Shown here: positions 36,276-44,416 of the stretch, in pieces
Layout of the letters: the number at the start of each line of letters is the position of its first letter
Numbering within the stretch: position 1 is the first letter of the stretch
Assembly (NCBI GenBank): GCA_965228545.1
Contig: OZ245822.1
Location: 1,178,001 to 1,242,000 of the forward strand
Origin: HXMU1420-13 sp965228545
GTDB lineage: Bacteria; Bacteroidota; Rhodothermia; Balneolales; Balneolaceae
Direction of reading: 5' to 3'
Length of the DNA stretch: 64,000 nucleotides
Translations under genes and position numbers: made by a program
The notes under the pieces: model-generated
Told to the model about the DNA's origin: nothing
The model's database searches: none
Seen by the model: the letters and a program-made list of their open reading frames with translations, nothing else

Positions 36276-37073
36276 CTAGTTCGACAGAACCGGACTGTTC
36301 TTAAATAGTTTTCTATTCTTTTTGATGATTTCCCTAGCCAGTGACAAATAGTTTTTTGCCCCAACACTCATCGAATCGTACAATAAAGCGGGCTTTCCAA
36401 AACTCGGGGCCTCTGCAAGTCGCACGTTTCGGGATATCACCGACTTAAATACGCGGTCGTCGAAATAGCGTTTAACTTCATCAGCCACTTGATTCGATAA
36501 TCGAGTACGGGTATCGTACATGGTTAGCAGTACTCCCTCAATATCTAATTCTGGATTAAGATGCTGCCGTACAATTTTGATGGTATTTAAAAGCTGGCCA
36601 AGTCCTTCTAGGGCAAAGTATTCGCACTGAACGGGAATAACGATGGAATCGGAGGCTGTTAATGCGTTAATAGTAAGCAACCCAAGAGATGGCGGGCAGT
36701 CAATAATCACAAAATCATAACGCTCACGTGCTTCTGCCACAGCTTTTTTAAGAATTCGCTCTCGTTCATCGCGATCGATCATCTCGATTTCGGCACCCAC
36801 CAAGTTGATATGCGCCGGAACCAGATCCAGAAAATCCAGCTCTGTTTCCCGAATAGACTCCGTCAGATCCGCGCTTCCTATCATGATTTCGTAGATAGAA
36901 TTAGTCACAGTTTTTGAATCGATCCCTAAACCACTGGTCGAATTACTTTGTGGATCGATATCTATAATTAGGGTTGGGTGTTCGATTGCGGCTAAACTGG
37001 CAGCCAGATTAATAGCTGTTGTAGTTTTACCCACTCCACCTTTCTGATTGGCAATTGAAATGACTTTGCCCAT
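36276..37073 (-). CDS. parA: Chromosome-partitioning ATPase ParA (Soj)
   Basis: 265 aa from ATG 37073; a TTG two codons upstream is a less likely start. Deviant Walker A motif KGGVGKTTTA (K11-K16 region), switch motif IDIDPQSNSTSGLG, and Walker B FVIIDCPPSLGLL are all present, and the length is typical of chromosomal Soj/ParA without an N-terminal HTH. It binds DNA as an ATP dimer and drives ParB-parS segregation. It is the first gene of parA-parB-DUF5683-LOG. Confidence 0.96.
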   Translation of the reverse strand: MGKVISIANQKGGVGKTTTAINLAASLAAIEHPTLIIDIDPQSNSTSGLGIDSKTVTNSIYEIMIGSADLTESIRETELDFLDLVPAHINLVGAEIEMIDRDERERILKKAVAEARERYDFVIIDCPPSLGLLTINALTASDSIVIPVQCEYFALEGLGQLLNTIKIVRQHLNPELDIEGVLLTMYDTRTRLSNQVADEVKRYFDDRVFKSVISRNVRLAEAPSFGKPALLYDSMSVGAKNYLSLAREIIKKNRKLFKNSPVLSN

Positions 37074-37185
37074 TAACAATTCCTACACTAAATGTTCATT
37101 ATTATTCTAATTTCAATATAAAGCGAGGTAGAATCGCATACAAAATTACTTATTCACACATTATTCGGAAGTTATCCACATTAAA

Positions 37186-37207
37186 AAGGCAACCCATTGG
37201 CTGCCTT
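37186..37207 (-). terminator. Likely terminator after the anti-sigma gene
   Basis: A 6-bp stem AAGGCA/TGCCTT with extra CC/GG pairs inside the loop, followed on the minus strand by TTTTTAA. It lies 4 bases after the stop of the anti-sigma gene and separates it from parA. Confidence 0.6.
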
Positions 37208-37211
37208 ATGA

Positions 37212-37793
37212 TTAGTTGGATGTGCTGGTAAGTACCACTTTTCGGTTTGGTGGAGAGAATCCGGTTTCTGAGTTTACCAGCCGAAGTTTCTCAAAGCTTT
37301 CTAAACGTTCATTTTCTACTTCGGTAGTATTCTGGTTTTGTACAGAAGTTCCTGCAAATTCTATCACTTCATTTCGATCTACCCATGGCTGGGAAATTGA
37401 ATTTGCAACCGAAGATTGAGTTGTGGCTTCAACCGTACCGGGCTGATTGGTTTCCCCTCCGGAATTTGTACCATATAAGAATGTACCTGCAGAAACCACC
37501 AATACCGCTGCCGCTACCGAAGCAACGGCTTTGGTAAGTGATTGCAGAAATCTATTATTCTTATTAATTCGGTTGCGTTGTTCACCAACTGCATTTTTGG
37601 TGATTTCGTCAACCAGATTTTGTGGAGGTGTTTGTAAGGGAAGCTTCCCGAGTTTTTGATATGTTTTTCGAAGGCTTTCTACTTCAATAAGTAGATTCTG
37701 ATCCTTCATCATTGCGCGCTCAAATTCGATCTCCTCTGCGGGATCCATTTCCCGCATCAGATATCGAATACAACCTTCTTCACTGTTTAGCAT
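37212..37793 (-). CDS. Putative membrane anti-sigma factor paired with the ECF sigma gene
   Basis: 193 aa. The cytoplasmic N-terminus (1-80) has the helical layout of anti-sigma factors, with MREMDPAEEIEFERAMMKD near 13-31, the segment seen before the ASD fold. One membrane span lies at about 86-107. A Ser/Thr/Asn-rich extracytoplasmic tail follows. A zinc-finger HxxxCxxC motif is not present. It overlaps the sigma gene by 14 bases, as expected of a cognate pair. Similar short proteins exist with no proven anti-sigma role, so the assignment rests mainly on the pairing. Confidence 0.75.
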   Translation of the reverse strand: MLNSEEGCIRYLMREMDPAEEIEFERAMMKDQNLLIEVESLRKTYQKLGKLPLQTPPQNLVDEITKNAVGEQRNRINKNNRFLQSLTKAVASVAAAVLVVSAGTFLYGTNSGGETNQPGTVEATTQSSVANSISQPWVDRNEVIEFAGTSVQNQNTTEVENERLESFEKLRLVNSETGFSPPNRKVVLTSTSN

Positions 37794-38424
37794 GTTTTAG
37801 CTCTAATTGTCTTTCCTCGTCAAAATATTTTCTGAGGTTGATTAACGCATATCTCATACGTCCTAGTGCCGTATTTATTGAAACATTTGTTAATTCTGCA
37901 ATTTCTTTAAAAGGCATTTCATAATAGTGCCTTAAAAGTACCACAGTGCGCTGTTCTTCGGGCAATTTTGCGATGTGCGACATCAAGCTTGCATTGGTTT
38001 CGTTAACAACCATTTGGTCGTCGGCATCTACAACGCTATCGTCTTCCATGCGATCAAAATAATCCGATTTCGCGCCCTCCTCATCATACCACGAGTTAAC
38101 GTCGATGTATCGCTTTTGTTTTCTAATATGATCAATTGTAGCGTTATGAGCAATACGCATTACCCATGCAATCCATTTTCCCTGCTCGTTGTAGGTATCG
38201 TCCATTTTGGTGATCACCTTGGTGAAGGTCTCTTGAAAAATATCATTTGCAATTTCAGGATTGTTAATCATGCTGTAGATATAGGAATATACTTTTGCCT
38301 GATGTCGGTTCATGAGCTCGTTAAAAGCAAACTCGTCGGCTTTACGTCTGAATAAACGAACCAACTCTTGATCTTTAAGACTGGCGTATGATTTATTTCC
38401 GGTATTTCTTTTTACTAATTCCAT
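37780..38424 (-). CDS. ECF-family RNA polymerase sigma factor
   Basis: 214 aa from ATG 38424, which has a GGGTGA stretch 6 bases upstream; a GTG three codons earlier is a weaker choice. Region sigma-2 is at about 25-95 (AFNELMNRHQAKVYSYIYSM, DIFQETFTKV, WVMRIAHNATIDHIRK). Region sigma-4 is at about 145-200 (LPEEQRTVVLLRHYYEMPFKEIAEL, NTALGRMRYALINLRK). It directs RNA polymerase to an unknown regulon, probably under control of the overlapping membrane protein gene. A 201-bp upstream gap separates it from uvrC. Confidence 0.93.
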   Translation of the reverse strand: MELVKRNTGNKSYASLKDQELVRLFRRKADEFAFNELMNRHQAKVYSYIYSMINNPEIANDIFQETFTKVITKMDDTYNEQGKWIAWVMRIAHNATIDHIRKQKRYIDVNSWYDEEGAKSDYFDRMEDDSVVDADDQMVVNETNASLMSHIAKLPEEQRTVVLLRHYYEMPFKEIAELTNVSINTALGRMRYALINLRKYFDEERQLELKHAKQ

Positions 38425-38634
38425 AATAGTCACCCTTATTTTGGGATTTTGTTTGCCGAATCATCAATTAACTTGAAAATCGGTGGTGATCTGTTGATAG
38501 AAGTGATCGCTTGGTTTCAATTACCTCTATCAACTGGTATTAGGATACATTCTCACATCCATGCTACAAATCACATGATGATGTTAGACCTCACATAACT
38601 TGCAACTAACATGAATCACATCGTAACAGACGGA

Positions 38635-40482
38635 TTACCCCTTAAAATGGTTGTATACTTTTCCCCCTAATTTCGGGCCTATAACATTTTTTAACGCCTC
38701 TTCATCAGCTTTCTTGATTTCACTTACCGACCCAAACTCTTTTAATAACGTCTTCGCTTTTTTCTCCCCTACTCCTTCGATGTCGGTCAACTCAGTGACA
38801 AAAGTTCTTTTGGCTCTTTTTTGTCGATGGAAAGTGATGGCGAATCGGTGGGCTTCATCGCGGGCTTGTTGTAACAACTTTAATGCCGTTGATTTTTTTG
38901 GAATCATATATGGCTCAGATCGCCCCGGTACAAATACTTCCTCTAATCGCTTGGCTAAGCCGATGATCTCACATTCTCCATAAAACCCGATTTCCTTCAA
39001 CGCTGCCACCGCCGAACTTAACTGACCTTTTCCCCCATCTACCACAATCAAATCTGGTATTTGGAGTCCGTCTTTCATAACGGCTGAATACCGGCGAGTG
39101 AGGATCTCTTTCATCGAGGCAAAGTCATCGGGACCAACCACCGTTTTGATGTTGAATCGCTTGTACTCACTCTTTCTCGGCTTGGCATCCACAAAACTCA
39201 CCATCGAAGCTACAGGATCACTCCCCTGAAAGTTCGAGTTATCGAAACATTCGATGCGGCGTGGTAATCGCTGAAGCTTCAAGTGCTCCTTCAATTCTTT
39301 TACAGCGTGCGGAATTCGATCCCGTTCGGCTTTTTCTTTCTCTAAACGTCGTTCGTTTAAATGAAGCCTCGCATTCGCTGTCGCCATTTTGATTAGTTGC
39401 GCCTTTTCACCACGTTCGGGCACATGCACGGGCACTTTCTTCGCCCGCTCTTGATAGAGATATTCTACTAACGGTTCGTCATCGGTCATGGCATGGCTGA
39501 TGTACACCTCATCCGGAATGGCTGCGGTGTATTGACCGGTGTAATAATCTTCTATAAAAGACTGAATCAAATCGTGGATACTTAAACCATCAATATTCTT
39601 TAGAAAGCGATGGAATTTTCCAATCAGTTTTCCTTCTCTGATTTTGAACAACACCCCACACGCTTCGCCCAGATCTTCGGCAACATTCACCGCAAACACA
39701 TCGCGATCTACTTTTTTGTCGGCCACCATTTTCATTTTCTGGCTGAATCGCTCCACGGCCAGGTAACTGTCGCGCAGTTTCGCGGCTTCTTCGAAAGCAA
39801 GGGCATCCGAGGCAATCTGCATTTCCTCTTTCAGTTCACGAAGCAACGCATCGGTTTGTCCGTTTACCAACCGTTCAACTTTTTTGATGGTCTCGGCATA
39901 GCGCTCTTGGTCCCAATCGCCGGAGCAATTCTGGAGATAATCATCGAAGCAGGAATGCCATTTTGGGACTCCCCGCGTTTTATCGATGTTTTTGATGCTT
40001 ACCGCGCAGGTGCATAAATCGAAGGCTTTGCGGATGGTTTCCAGCGTACGCTTCATGGCACCAACACTGTCGTACGGACCGTAATATTTGCTCCCATCCT
40101 TGATAATCGTGCGTGTGGGATACACGCGTGGTCGATCTTCTTTGGTGATGCAGATGTACGGATACGATTTATCATCACGATAAAGGATGTTGTACCGCGG
40201 CTGATATTGTTTGATGAGGTTGTTTTCGAGGATGAGCGCTTCGGCTTCCGAGTCGGTGACAATCACCTCAAGATCGTCGATTTTGGATACCATCGTTCGG
40301 ATGCGGCCATCCACCGGTCGGGATTCCTGAAAATACGAACGTACTCGATTGCGCAGCTTTTTAGCCTTGCCCACATATAACACGCTGCGCCCTTTATCAC
40401 GGTAAATATATACCCCCGGCGACAGTGGTAAATTAGCTACTTTTTCAGACAACGGAATATTTGGCGACTCAGTAGAACTCAT
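38635..40482 (-). CDS. uvrC: Excinuclease ABC subunit C
   Basis: 615 aa from ATG 40482; an upstream GTG at 40512 would add ten residues of no conserved character. It has a GIY-YIG nuclease domain (about 15-95; SPGVYIYRDKGRSVLYVGKA), a UVR motif (about 200-230; EEMQIASDALAFEEAAKLRD), an RNase H-like C-terminal nuclease (ECFDNSNFQGSDPVASMV and DLIVVDGGKGQLSSA), and a C-terminal helix-hairpin-helix pair (DIEGVGEKKAKTLLKEFG). It makes both incisions in nucleotide excision repair with UvrAB. It is the last housekeeping gene before the accessory island. Confidence 0.97.
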   Translation of the reverse strand: MSSTESPNIPLSEKVANLPLSPGVYIYRDKGRSVLYVGKAKKLRNRVRSYFQESRPVDGRIRTMVSKIDDLEVIVTDSEAEALILENNLIKQYQPRYNILYRDDKSYPYICITKEDRPRVYPTRTIIKDGSKYYGPYDSVGAMKRTLETIRKAFDLCTCAVSIKNIDKTRGVPKWHSCFDDYLQNCSGDWDQERYAETIKKVERLVNGQTDALLRELKEEMQIASDALAFEEAAKLRDSYLAVERFSQKMKMVADKKVDRDVFAVNVAEDLGEACGVLFKIREGKLIGKFHRFLKNIDGLSIHDLIQSFIEDYYTGQYTAAIPDEVYISHAMTDDEPLVEYLYQERAKKVPVHVPERGEKAQLIKMATANARLHLNERRLEKEKAERDRIPHAVKELKEHLKLQRLPRRIECFDNSNFQGSDPVASMVSFVDAKPRKSEYKRFNIKTVVGPDDFASMKEILTRRYSAVMKDGLQIPDLIVVDGGKGQLSSAVAALKEIGFYGECEIIGLAKRLEEVFVPGRSEPYMIPKKSTALKLLQQARDEAHRFAITFHRQKRAKRTFVTELTDIEGVGEKKAKTLLKEFGSVSEIKKADEEALKNVIGPKLGGKVYNHFKG

Positions 40483-40666
40483 GTAGCGAAGATACAAAGA
40501 ATCAGAATTCACAACCCTTTGATTTTCCTATTGAAAAGGATATCAGTTATAGTATATTTCCCAATGAGTTACGGTTATTCGTGTTTTCCTTAGGATATCA
40601 CAGAGTAACAGTAATAACACTAAAGCATGAAACTGGGATAACATGAATATTGTGCTTGTTATGCTA

Positions 40667-40678
40667 ATGTTGGCAAGC
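40667..40678. repeat. Left arm of inverted repeat bounding the HNH cassette
   Basis: ATGTTGGCAAGC is the exact reverse complement of GCTTGCCAACAT at 41389-41400. The left arm lies just before the HNH gene and the right arm opens the spacer after it, as the start of an integron cassette pairs with the start of its own attC site. A small 6-bp stem (ATAACA/TGTTAT) lies just upstream at 40638-40662. Confidence 0.55.
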
Positions 40679-40689
40679 ATTTTAGAAAA

Positions 40690-41384
40690 TTGAGACAAAT
40701 TAGAATATTTAGCGATTCCAGATTAAAAACTCAATGTGCTTATTGTGGCAATCAACCTGAAAATAAAGACTACGTTCCTTCAAAAATAATTTTGGAAAAA
40801 CCATATCCTGACAACTTGCCTGTTGTTCCAAGCTGTTTGGAATGCAACAAGGGATTTTCACTTGATGAAGAATATTTTGCATGTTTGATTGAATGTATAA
40901 TTTGTGGGACTACTGAACCAGAAAACTTAATAAGGACTAGGATTTTAAAAATTTTGGAACGGAAACCTAAACTGAGGGACAGACTTGCCGAATCCGTAGT
41001 AATCGAAAATGGAAAGACTCTCTTCCGAATAGAAATAGAAAGAAAAGAGTAGAAAATGTCTTTTCCAAACTTGCATACGGACACGCCAAATTTGAAAACG
41101 GTGTAACAATATTTCAAAAGCCAACCTCGATTTCTTATGTCCCATTGGAGTTGTTAACTGAAAAACAAATGGAGGACTTTTTTTCAGCTAACGGACTTGA
41201 AGTCGCACCTGAAATAGATAGCCGTGCAATGATGAATTCTCATTTCGTAAATGGAATACCCATATCCAATTGGACAACAGTTCAAGATGGAGTTTATGAA
41301 TATTCCGTCATAGTTACACTTAGAGATTTAAAAGTTAGAATTCTGATTTGGGACTATTTAGCGTATGAAATAGTGTGGAATTAA
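40690..41384 (+). pseudogene. HNH-type endonuclease family protein, frameshifted
   Basis: Two reading frames make one protein. The first (TTG 40690 to stop 41052) has a zinc/HNH-like core: CAYCGNQPENKDYVPSKIIL, then PSCLECNKGFSLDEEYFACL. The second frame is open through 41046-41384 and continues with RVENVFSKLAYGHAKFENG and ends LRDLKVRILIWDYLAYEIVWN. In related proteins, segments of this type follow one another without a break. The switch occurs inside a purine-rich stretch (41031-41050), so one base appears lost or gained; a sequencing error or programmed slippage is also possible. Restored, it would be about 231 aa. It is an AT-rich accessory gene and the first unit of the cassette-like array. 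Confidence 0.7.
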
Positions 41385-41388
41385 AAAC

Positions 41389-41527
41389 GCTTGCCAACAT
41401 GGTGCATAATTAATTGCGGGCGGATTTCCAAAATGGAAATCCTTGCAATTAATTAACTTCGGTACAAGCGGAAGATTTCCTTTGGAAAAGTCTGCAACTA
41501 ATCATACGCAAGACCGTTAGCCACAGT
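41389..41527. repeat. attC-like hairpin spacer between HNH and serine hydrolase genes
   Basis: Starts GCTTGCCAAC and ends GTTAGCC, with strongly self-complementary arms: AATTAATTGC pairs with GCAATTAATT, and GGATTTCC with GGAAATCC inside. A second outer arm (CTAATCATACGC) mirrors GTGCATAATTAAT. The layout (AAC near the left end, GTT near the right, imperfect palindrome of about 130 bp) is that of an integron attC site. Confidence 0.5.
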
Positions 41528-41531
41528 AAAA

Positions 41532-43265
41532 ATGAATCACATGTTCATGCATTGTCAAAATCTAAAACAGTTCAATAATTCTTACCCTAATAGACACACT
41601 ATAATCGGGATAATACTATTTATCACTTTTACGATATCATTTAATATTTCATACGCTCAAAATACTATTGAAATAGATTCCATTTTTGAAGAATACACTA
41701 ATACACAACCTGGAATAGCCGTTTCTGTTATTAAAGATGGTAGCATTGTGTATGAAAAAGGATTTGGAATGGCAAATATAGAGTATGGAGTAACCATCCA
41801 AGAGACCACCAAATTTCACGTTGCTTCCTTATCAAAGCAATTTACTGCCTTTATGATTCTGAAACTTCAGGATGATGGCTTACTGTCTATTCAAGATGAT
41901 ATAAGAACATACATTCCTGAAATACCTGATTATGGTAAAACTATTACTATTAATCATTTATTAACACATTCTAGTGGTTTAAGAGATCAATGGCGATTAT
42001 TAGAAATGGCTGGCTGGCGACTAGATGATGTTATTAAAACGGAGCAAATTTTTAACCTTATAAAAAACCAACAGGCATTAAGTTTTTCTCCTGGCGAAAA
42101 ATTTAGCTACTCAAATTCTGGCTATACCTTATTGGCTATTATTATTGAAAACATTACTGAAATGTCATTTGCTGATTATGCTAAACAAACCATCTTCGAT
42201 CCATTGAACATGAATGAAAGCTTTTTTTATGATGATTATGAAGAGCTTGTAATTAATAGAGCCTATTCCTACAAAAAACAGCATGGAGAATTAAAAAAAA
42301 GCCATTTAAATTTTGCTACTGTTGGCCCTACAAGTTTATTTACAACCATTAATGATATGAGTAAATGGGCCATCAACTTCCAAGAAATGACCATTGGCAA
42401 TGAAGATATTTTTGAGTCAATGAATCAAAGAGAACTAAAAGAAAATGGGACTATTTCAAATTATGCAAAAGGTCAGTTTGTAAGAGATTACAAGGGACTT
42501 ACCATGATTTATCACTCAGGTTCGGATGCAGGTTACCGCTGCTATTTTGCGAGGATTCCTGACCTTGGGTATCAATTTATTCTTTTTGCTAATGCTTCTT
42601 ACATAAATGCTTCTAAGGAGACATTTAAAGTCATCGATTATTTCTTGCAGAATGAGTTTCAGGAAAGTGAAACTATCGATTCGCAAGATGAAATATATAC
42701 TATTGATGAAGAAATACTTGTAAACCTCTCAAATGCAGAAATGAAAAGATTTGAAGGCAAATATTTTGATTATGAAACCAATGGATATGTGGAAATAAAA
42801 ATTAAAAATGACTCGCTTTATTTCAGCGGTGGTGTTTTATCAGGGGAAACCAAATTGCTGCCTGTTGGGAAAAGTAATTTCAAGATAACCGGAACAGTCT
42901 ATGATATTTCAGTTAATTTTAAGGAAAATAGTTATCAAGAGCCTATCCTTGAATTTAGAATTCCAGACGTGATGTGGATCTACTATAATAAAGTTAAAAA
43001 GGTAGATATTTCAGAGTACTTGGGAACTTATTATAGCGAAGAATTGAACACAAAATATGACTTGGTACAAAAAGACAATGAGTTGTATTTAACTCACACT
43101 CGGCTAGATGATATAAAAGTTACTCAAGTTAATGAAACCTATTTTAGTTCTAATAATCGAAACTTTTCAGAAATACGATTTAAAAAAAATACCTTGGAAG
43201 AAGTCATTCAGTTTTCAGTGTCAAATGAAAGCGTAGAAAACATGATCTTTTTAAAAGAACATTAG
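41532..43265 (+). CDS. Class C beta-lactamase-like serine hydrolase, exported
   Basis: 577 aa with an N-terminal signal or anchor (about 22-43, ending SYAQ). The penicillin-binding fold is at about 50-390 with SLSK (S99-K102, nucleophile S99), YSN (Y193-N195), and HSG (328-330) in the KTG place. A beta-rich C-terminal region (about 400-577) has two lipocalin-like or DUF3471-like segments (FEGKYFDYETNGYVEIKIKN; YLGTYYSEELNTKYDLV). This family (AmpC/EstB/FmtA-like) includes esterases and peptidases far more often than true lactamases, so resistance should not be assumed. Very AT-rich compared with uvrC. It is bounded by an 11-bp inverted repeat (TTAGCCACAGT 41517-41527, ACTGTGGCTAA 43287-43297), which marks it as the second unit of the array. 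Confidence 0.85.
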   Translation: MNHMFMHCQNLKQFNNSYPNRHTIIGIILFITFTISFNISYAQNTIEIDSIFEEYTNTQPGIAVSVIKDGSIVYEKGFGMANIEYGVTIQETTKFHVASLSKQFTAFMILKLQDDGLLSIQDDIRTYIPEIPDYGKTITINHLLTHSSGLRDQWRLLEMAGWRLDDVIKTEQIFNLIKNQQALSFSPGEKFSYSNSGYTLLAIIIENITEMSFADYAKQTIFDPLNMNESFFYDDYEELVINRAYSYKKQHGELKKSHLNFATVGPTSLFTTINDMSKWAINFQEMTIGNEDIFESMNQRELKENGTISNYAKGQFVRDYKGLTMIYHSGSDAGYRCYFARIPDLGYQFILFANASYINASKETFKVIDYFLQNEFQESETIDSQDEIYTIDEEILVNLSNAEMKRFEGKYFDYETNGYVEIKIKNDSLYFSGGVLSGETKLLPVGKSNFKITGTVYDISVNFKENSYQEPILEFRIPDVMWIYYNKVKKVDISEYLGTYYSEELNTKYDLVQKDNELYLTHTRLDDIKVTQVNETYFSSNNRNFSEIRFKKNTLEEVIQFSVSNESVENMIFLKEH

Positions 43266-43286
43266 CATTCAGATAATGAAATAAAT

Positions 43287-43365
43287 ACTGTGGCTAAGAA
43301 GGTATATAATACATAGGCTTCCTGTCGTCAGCTACGACAGCTTACACAGAACGTTGTACACAATT
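43287..43365. repeat. attC-like hairpin spacer after the serine hydrolase gene
   Basis: Begins ACTGTGGCTAAG, the exact complement (11 bases) of the start of the preceding unit. It contains the stem CTGTCGT/ACGACAG and ends GTTGTACACAATT, whose last 10 bases are in turn complementary to the start of the next spacer at 43858-43867. About 70 bp, within attC size range. Confidence 0.5.
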
Positions 43366-43372
43366 AACCGAA

Positions 43373-43855
43373 ATGAAAAAAATTATCTGGAAGAAAGGAT
43401 TATTCTCGTCCAAATACAGATTATTCGATAATCATATTGAGGTTGGAGAATTTAGCCAATCAGCGTTTAGTAGTACCTCTTTGGGAAAAATAAATGAAGT
43501 TAAACTTAGATTTAAAAAGAAAGGTCTTTTCAATTCCGAAACGGTAATTACTGATTTGAATTCGAATCAATTGATCGGCAATATCAAATTCAACAGTTGG
43601 GGGAATAAAGCTGAAATAAAAATTGACAATAACATATATCTTTGGGAATACGACGATTTTTGGAACTCAAAATGGAGTATTTCTGAAAATGGACAACAAC
43701 TAATTAATTCTAAAAGCTCGACAACCTCAGGATATATTGAATCGACAATTGAAAATGAATTACTGATGTTAAGCGGATTTTATGTGTACAATTACTATGT
43801 AATGATGATGATAATATTTACGACAATAACTGCAATAATTGTATTTGGTATTTAA
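43373..43855 (+). CDS. Hypothetical membrane-anchored protein, third cassette-like gene
   Basis: 160 aa starting at ATG 43373. The first 125 residues are beta-rich with repeated W/Y/F (KKIIWKKGLFSSKYRLFDN, VKLRFKKKGLFNSETVITD, LWEYDDFWNSKWSISENG), somewhat like tubby/LURP-one C2-type folds. One hydrophobic helix lies at about 132-160 (MMMIIFTTITAIIVFGI), so the protein is probably tail-anchored in the inner membrane. I do not recognise a function. It is bounded by a 10-bp inverted repeat (GTACACAATT 43356-43365, AATTGTGTAC 43858-43867). Confidence 0.7.
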   Translation: MKKIIWKKGLFSSKYRLFDNHIEVGEFSQSAFSSTSLGKINEVKLRFKKKGLFNSETVITDLNSNQLIGNIKFNSWGNKAEIKIDNNIYLWEYDDFWNSKWSISENGQQLINSKSSTTSGYIESTIENELLMLSGFYVYNYYVMMMIIFTTITAIIVFGI

Positions 43856-43857
43856 AA

Positions 43858-43906
43858 AATTGTGTACTCCACTAGCGCCAGCGCCCGCTGGTGCACATCC
43901 CACAAA
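43858..43906. repeat. Hairpin spacer, copy 1 of an ACTCCA-TAGCGC element
   Basis: Begins AATTGTGTAC (complement of the cassette start). It then reads TACTCCACTAGCGCCAGC, a short loop, and GCTGGTGCACATC, forming an 8-bp stem (one G-T pair). A diverged second copy lies at 44220-44262. Confidence 0.55.
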
Positions 43907-43914
43907 ACAACAAA

Positions 43915-44214
43915 ATGGATAAGTATAAAAACATATCGAACTTCGAGGAACTGATAGAGCTCGAACATGGAAAAATCGGCACAGAAAGCCGAAACAAATA
44001 TGAAGAAGGAGCACAAATGTTCATCATTAGCGAAATGTTGAAGTCTGCTCGAAAAGAAGCGAAAATGACGCAAGAACAACTTGCTGAAAAAGCCGGGACA
44101 AAAAAGAGCTATATCTCTAAAATTGAAAATGGGAAAGGGAATATTCAACTTTCAACGTTAATCCGAATTTTTGAACAAGGACTGAATCGAAGAATTGGAC
44201 TGACTTTTTTATAA
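43915..44214 (+). CDS. HTH (Xre/HigA-like) antitoxin-type protein
   Basis: 99 aa from ATG 43915; an ATG 24 bases upstream sits inside the hairpin spacer and is unlikely. A helical N-terminus (1-45) is followed by an Xre-type helix-turn-helix (about 48-85; SARKEAKMTQEQLAEKAGTKKSYISKIENG). The layout matches HigA-like antitoxins of RelE/HigB-type systems. No toxin gene is visible beside it, so it would be a solitary antitoxin or a plain regulator. Toxin-antitoxin genes are frequent passengers of cassette arrays. It lies between the two ACTCCA-TAGCGC elements. Confidence 0.85.
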   Translation: MDKYKNISNFEELIELEHGKIGTESRNKYEEGAQMFIISEMLKSARKEAKMTQEQLAEKAGTKKSYISKIENGKGNIQLSTLIRIFEQGLNRRIGLTFL

Positions 44215-44219
44215 ACAAA

Positions 44220-44262
44220 TACTCCAATTAGCGCTAGCTTACGCTGGTAAACATCTTGCAAA
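44220..44262. repeat. Hairpin spacer, copy 2 of the ACTCCA-TAGCGC element
   Basis: TACTCCAATTAGCGCTAGC, TTAC loop, GCTGGTAAACATC: same order and spacing as 43865-43906, with the hairpin kept although several bases differ. It lies just after the HTH gene, closing the fourth unit. The following 150 bases hold only short CGTCGGTCGTTGGTCGT-like low-complexity sequence. Confidence 0.55.
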
Positions 44263-44416
44263 CCTTAAACATATTTCAAATTGATCGATGGTCATTGAGA
44301 TTACCAGACCTTCGGCCATCATCGCTGGGCGTTAGTCATAAATCGTCGGTCGTTGGTCGTCCATCACCCATCACACATCCCCTTGAAGCAACCCTCCCAA
44401 ATCAGCATCTTCTGCA

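Noticed and set aside
38434..38634. A small RNA or riboswitch between the sigma gene and uvrC
   Set aside because: No clear terminator or conserved aptamer pattern was visible; the stretch is treated as a promoter-containing gap.
41532..43265. Antibiotic-resistance beta-lactamase
   Set aside because: The SxxK, YSN and HxG motifs are shared with esterases and peptidases of the same fold; the C-terminal beta extensions point away from a classical lactamase.
43865..44262. A two-copy hairpin array that might be a CRISPR
   Set aside because: Only two diverged copies flank a real gene, with no short regular spacers and no cas genes.
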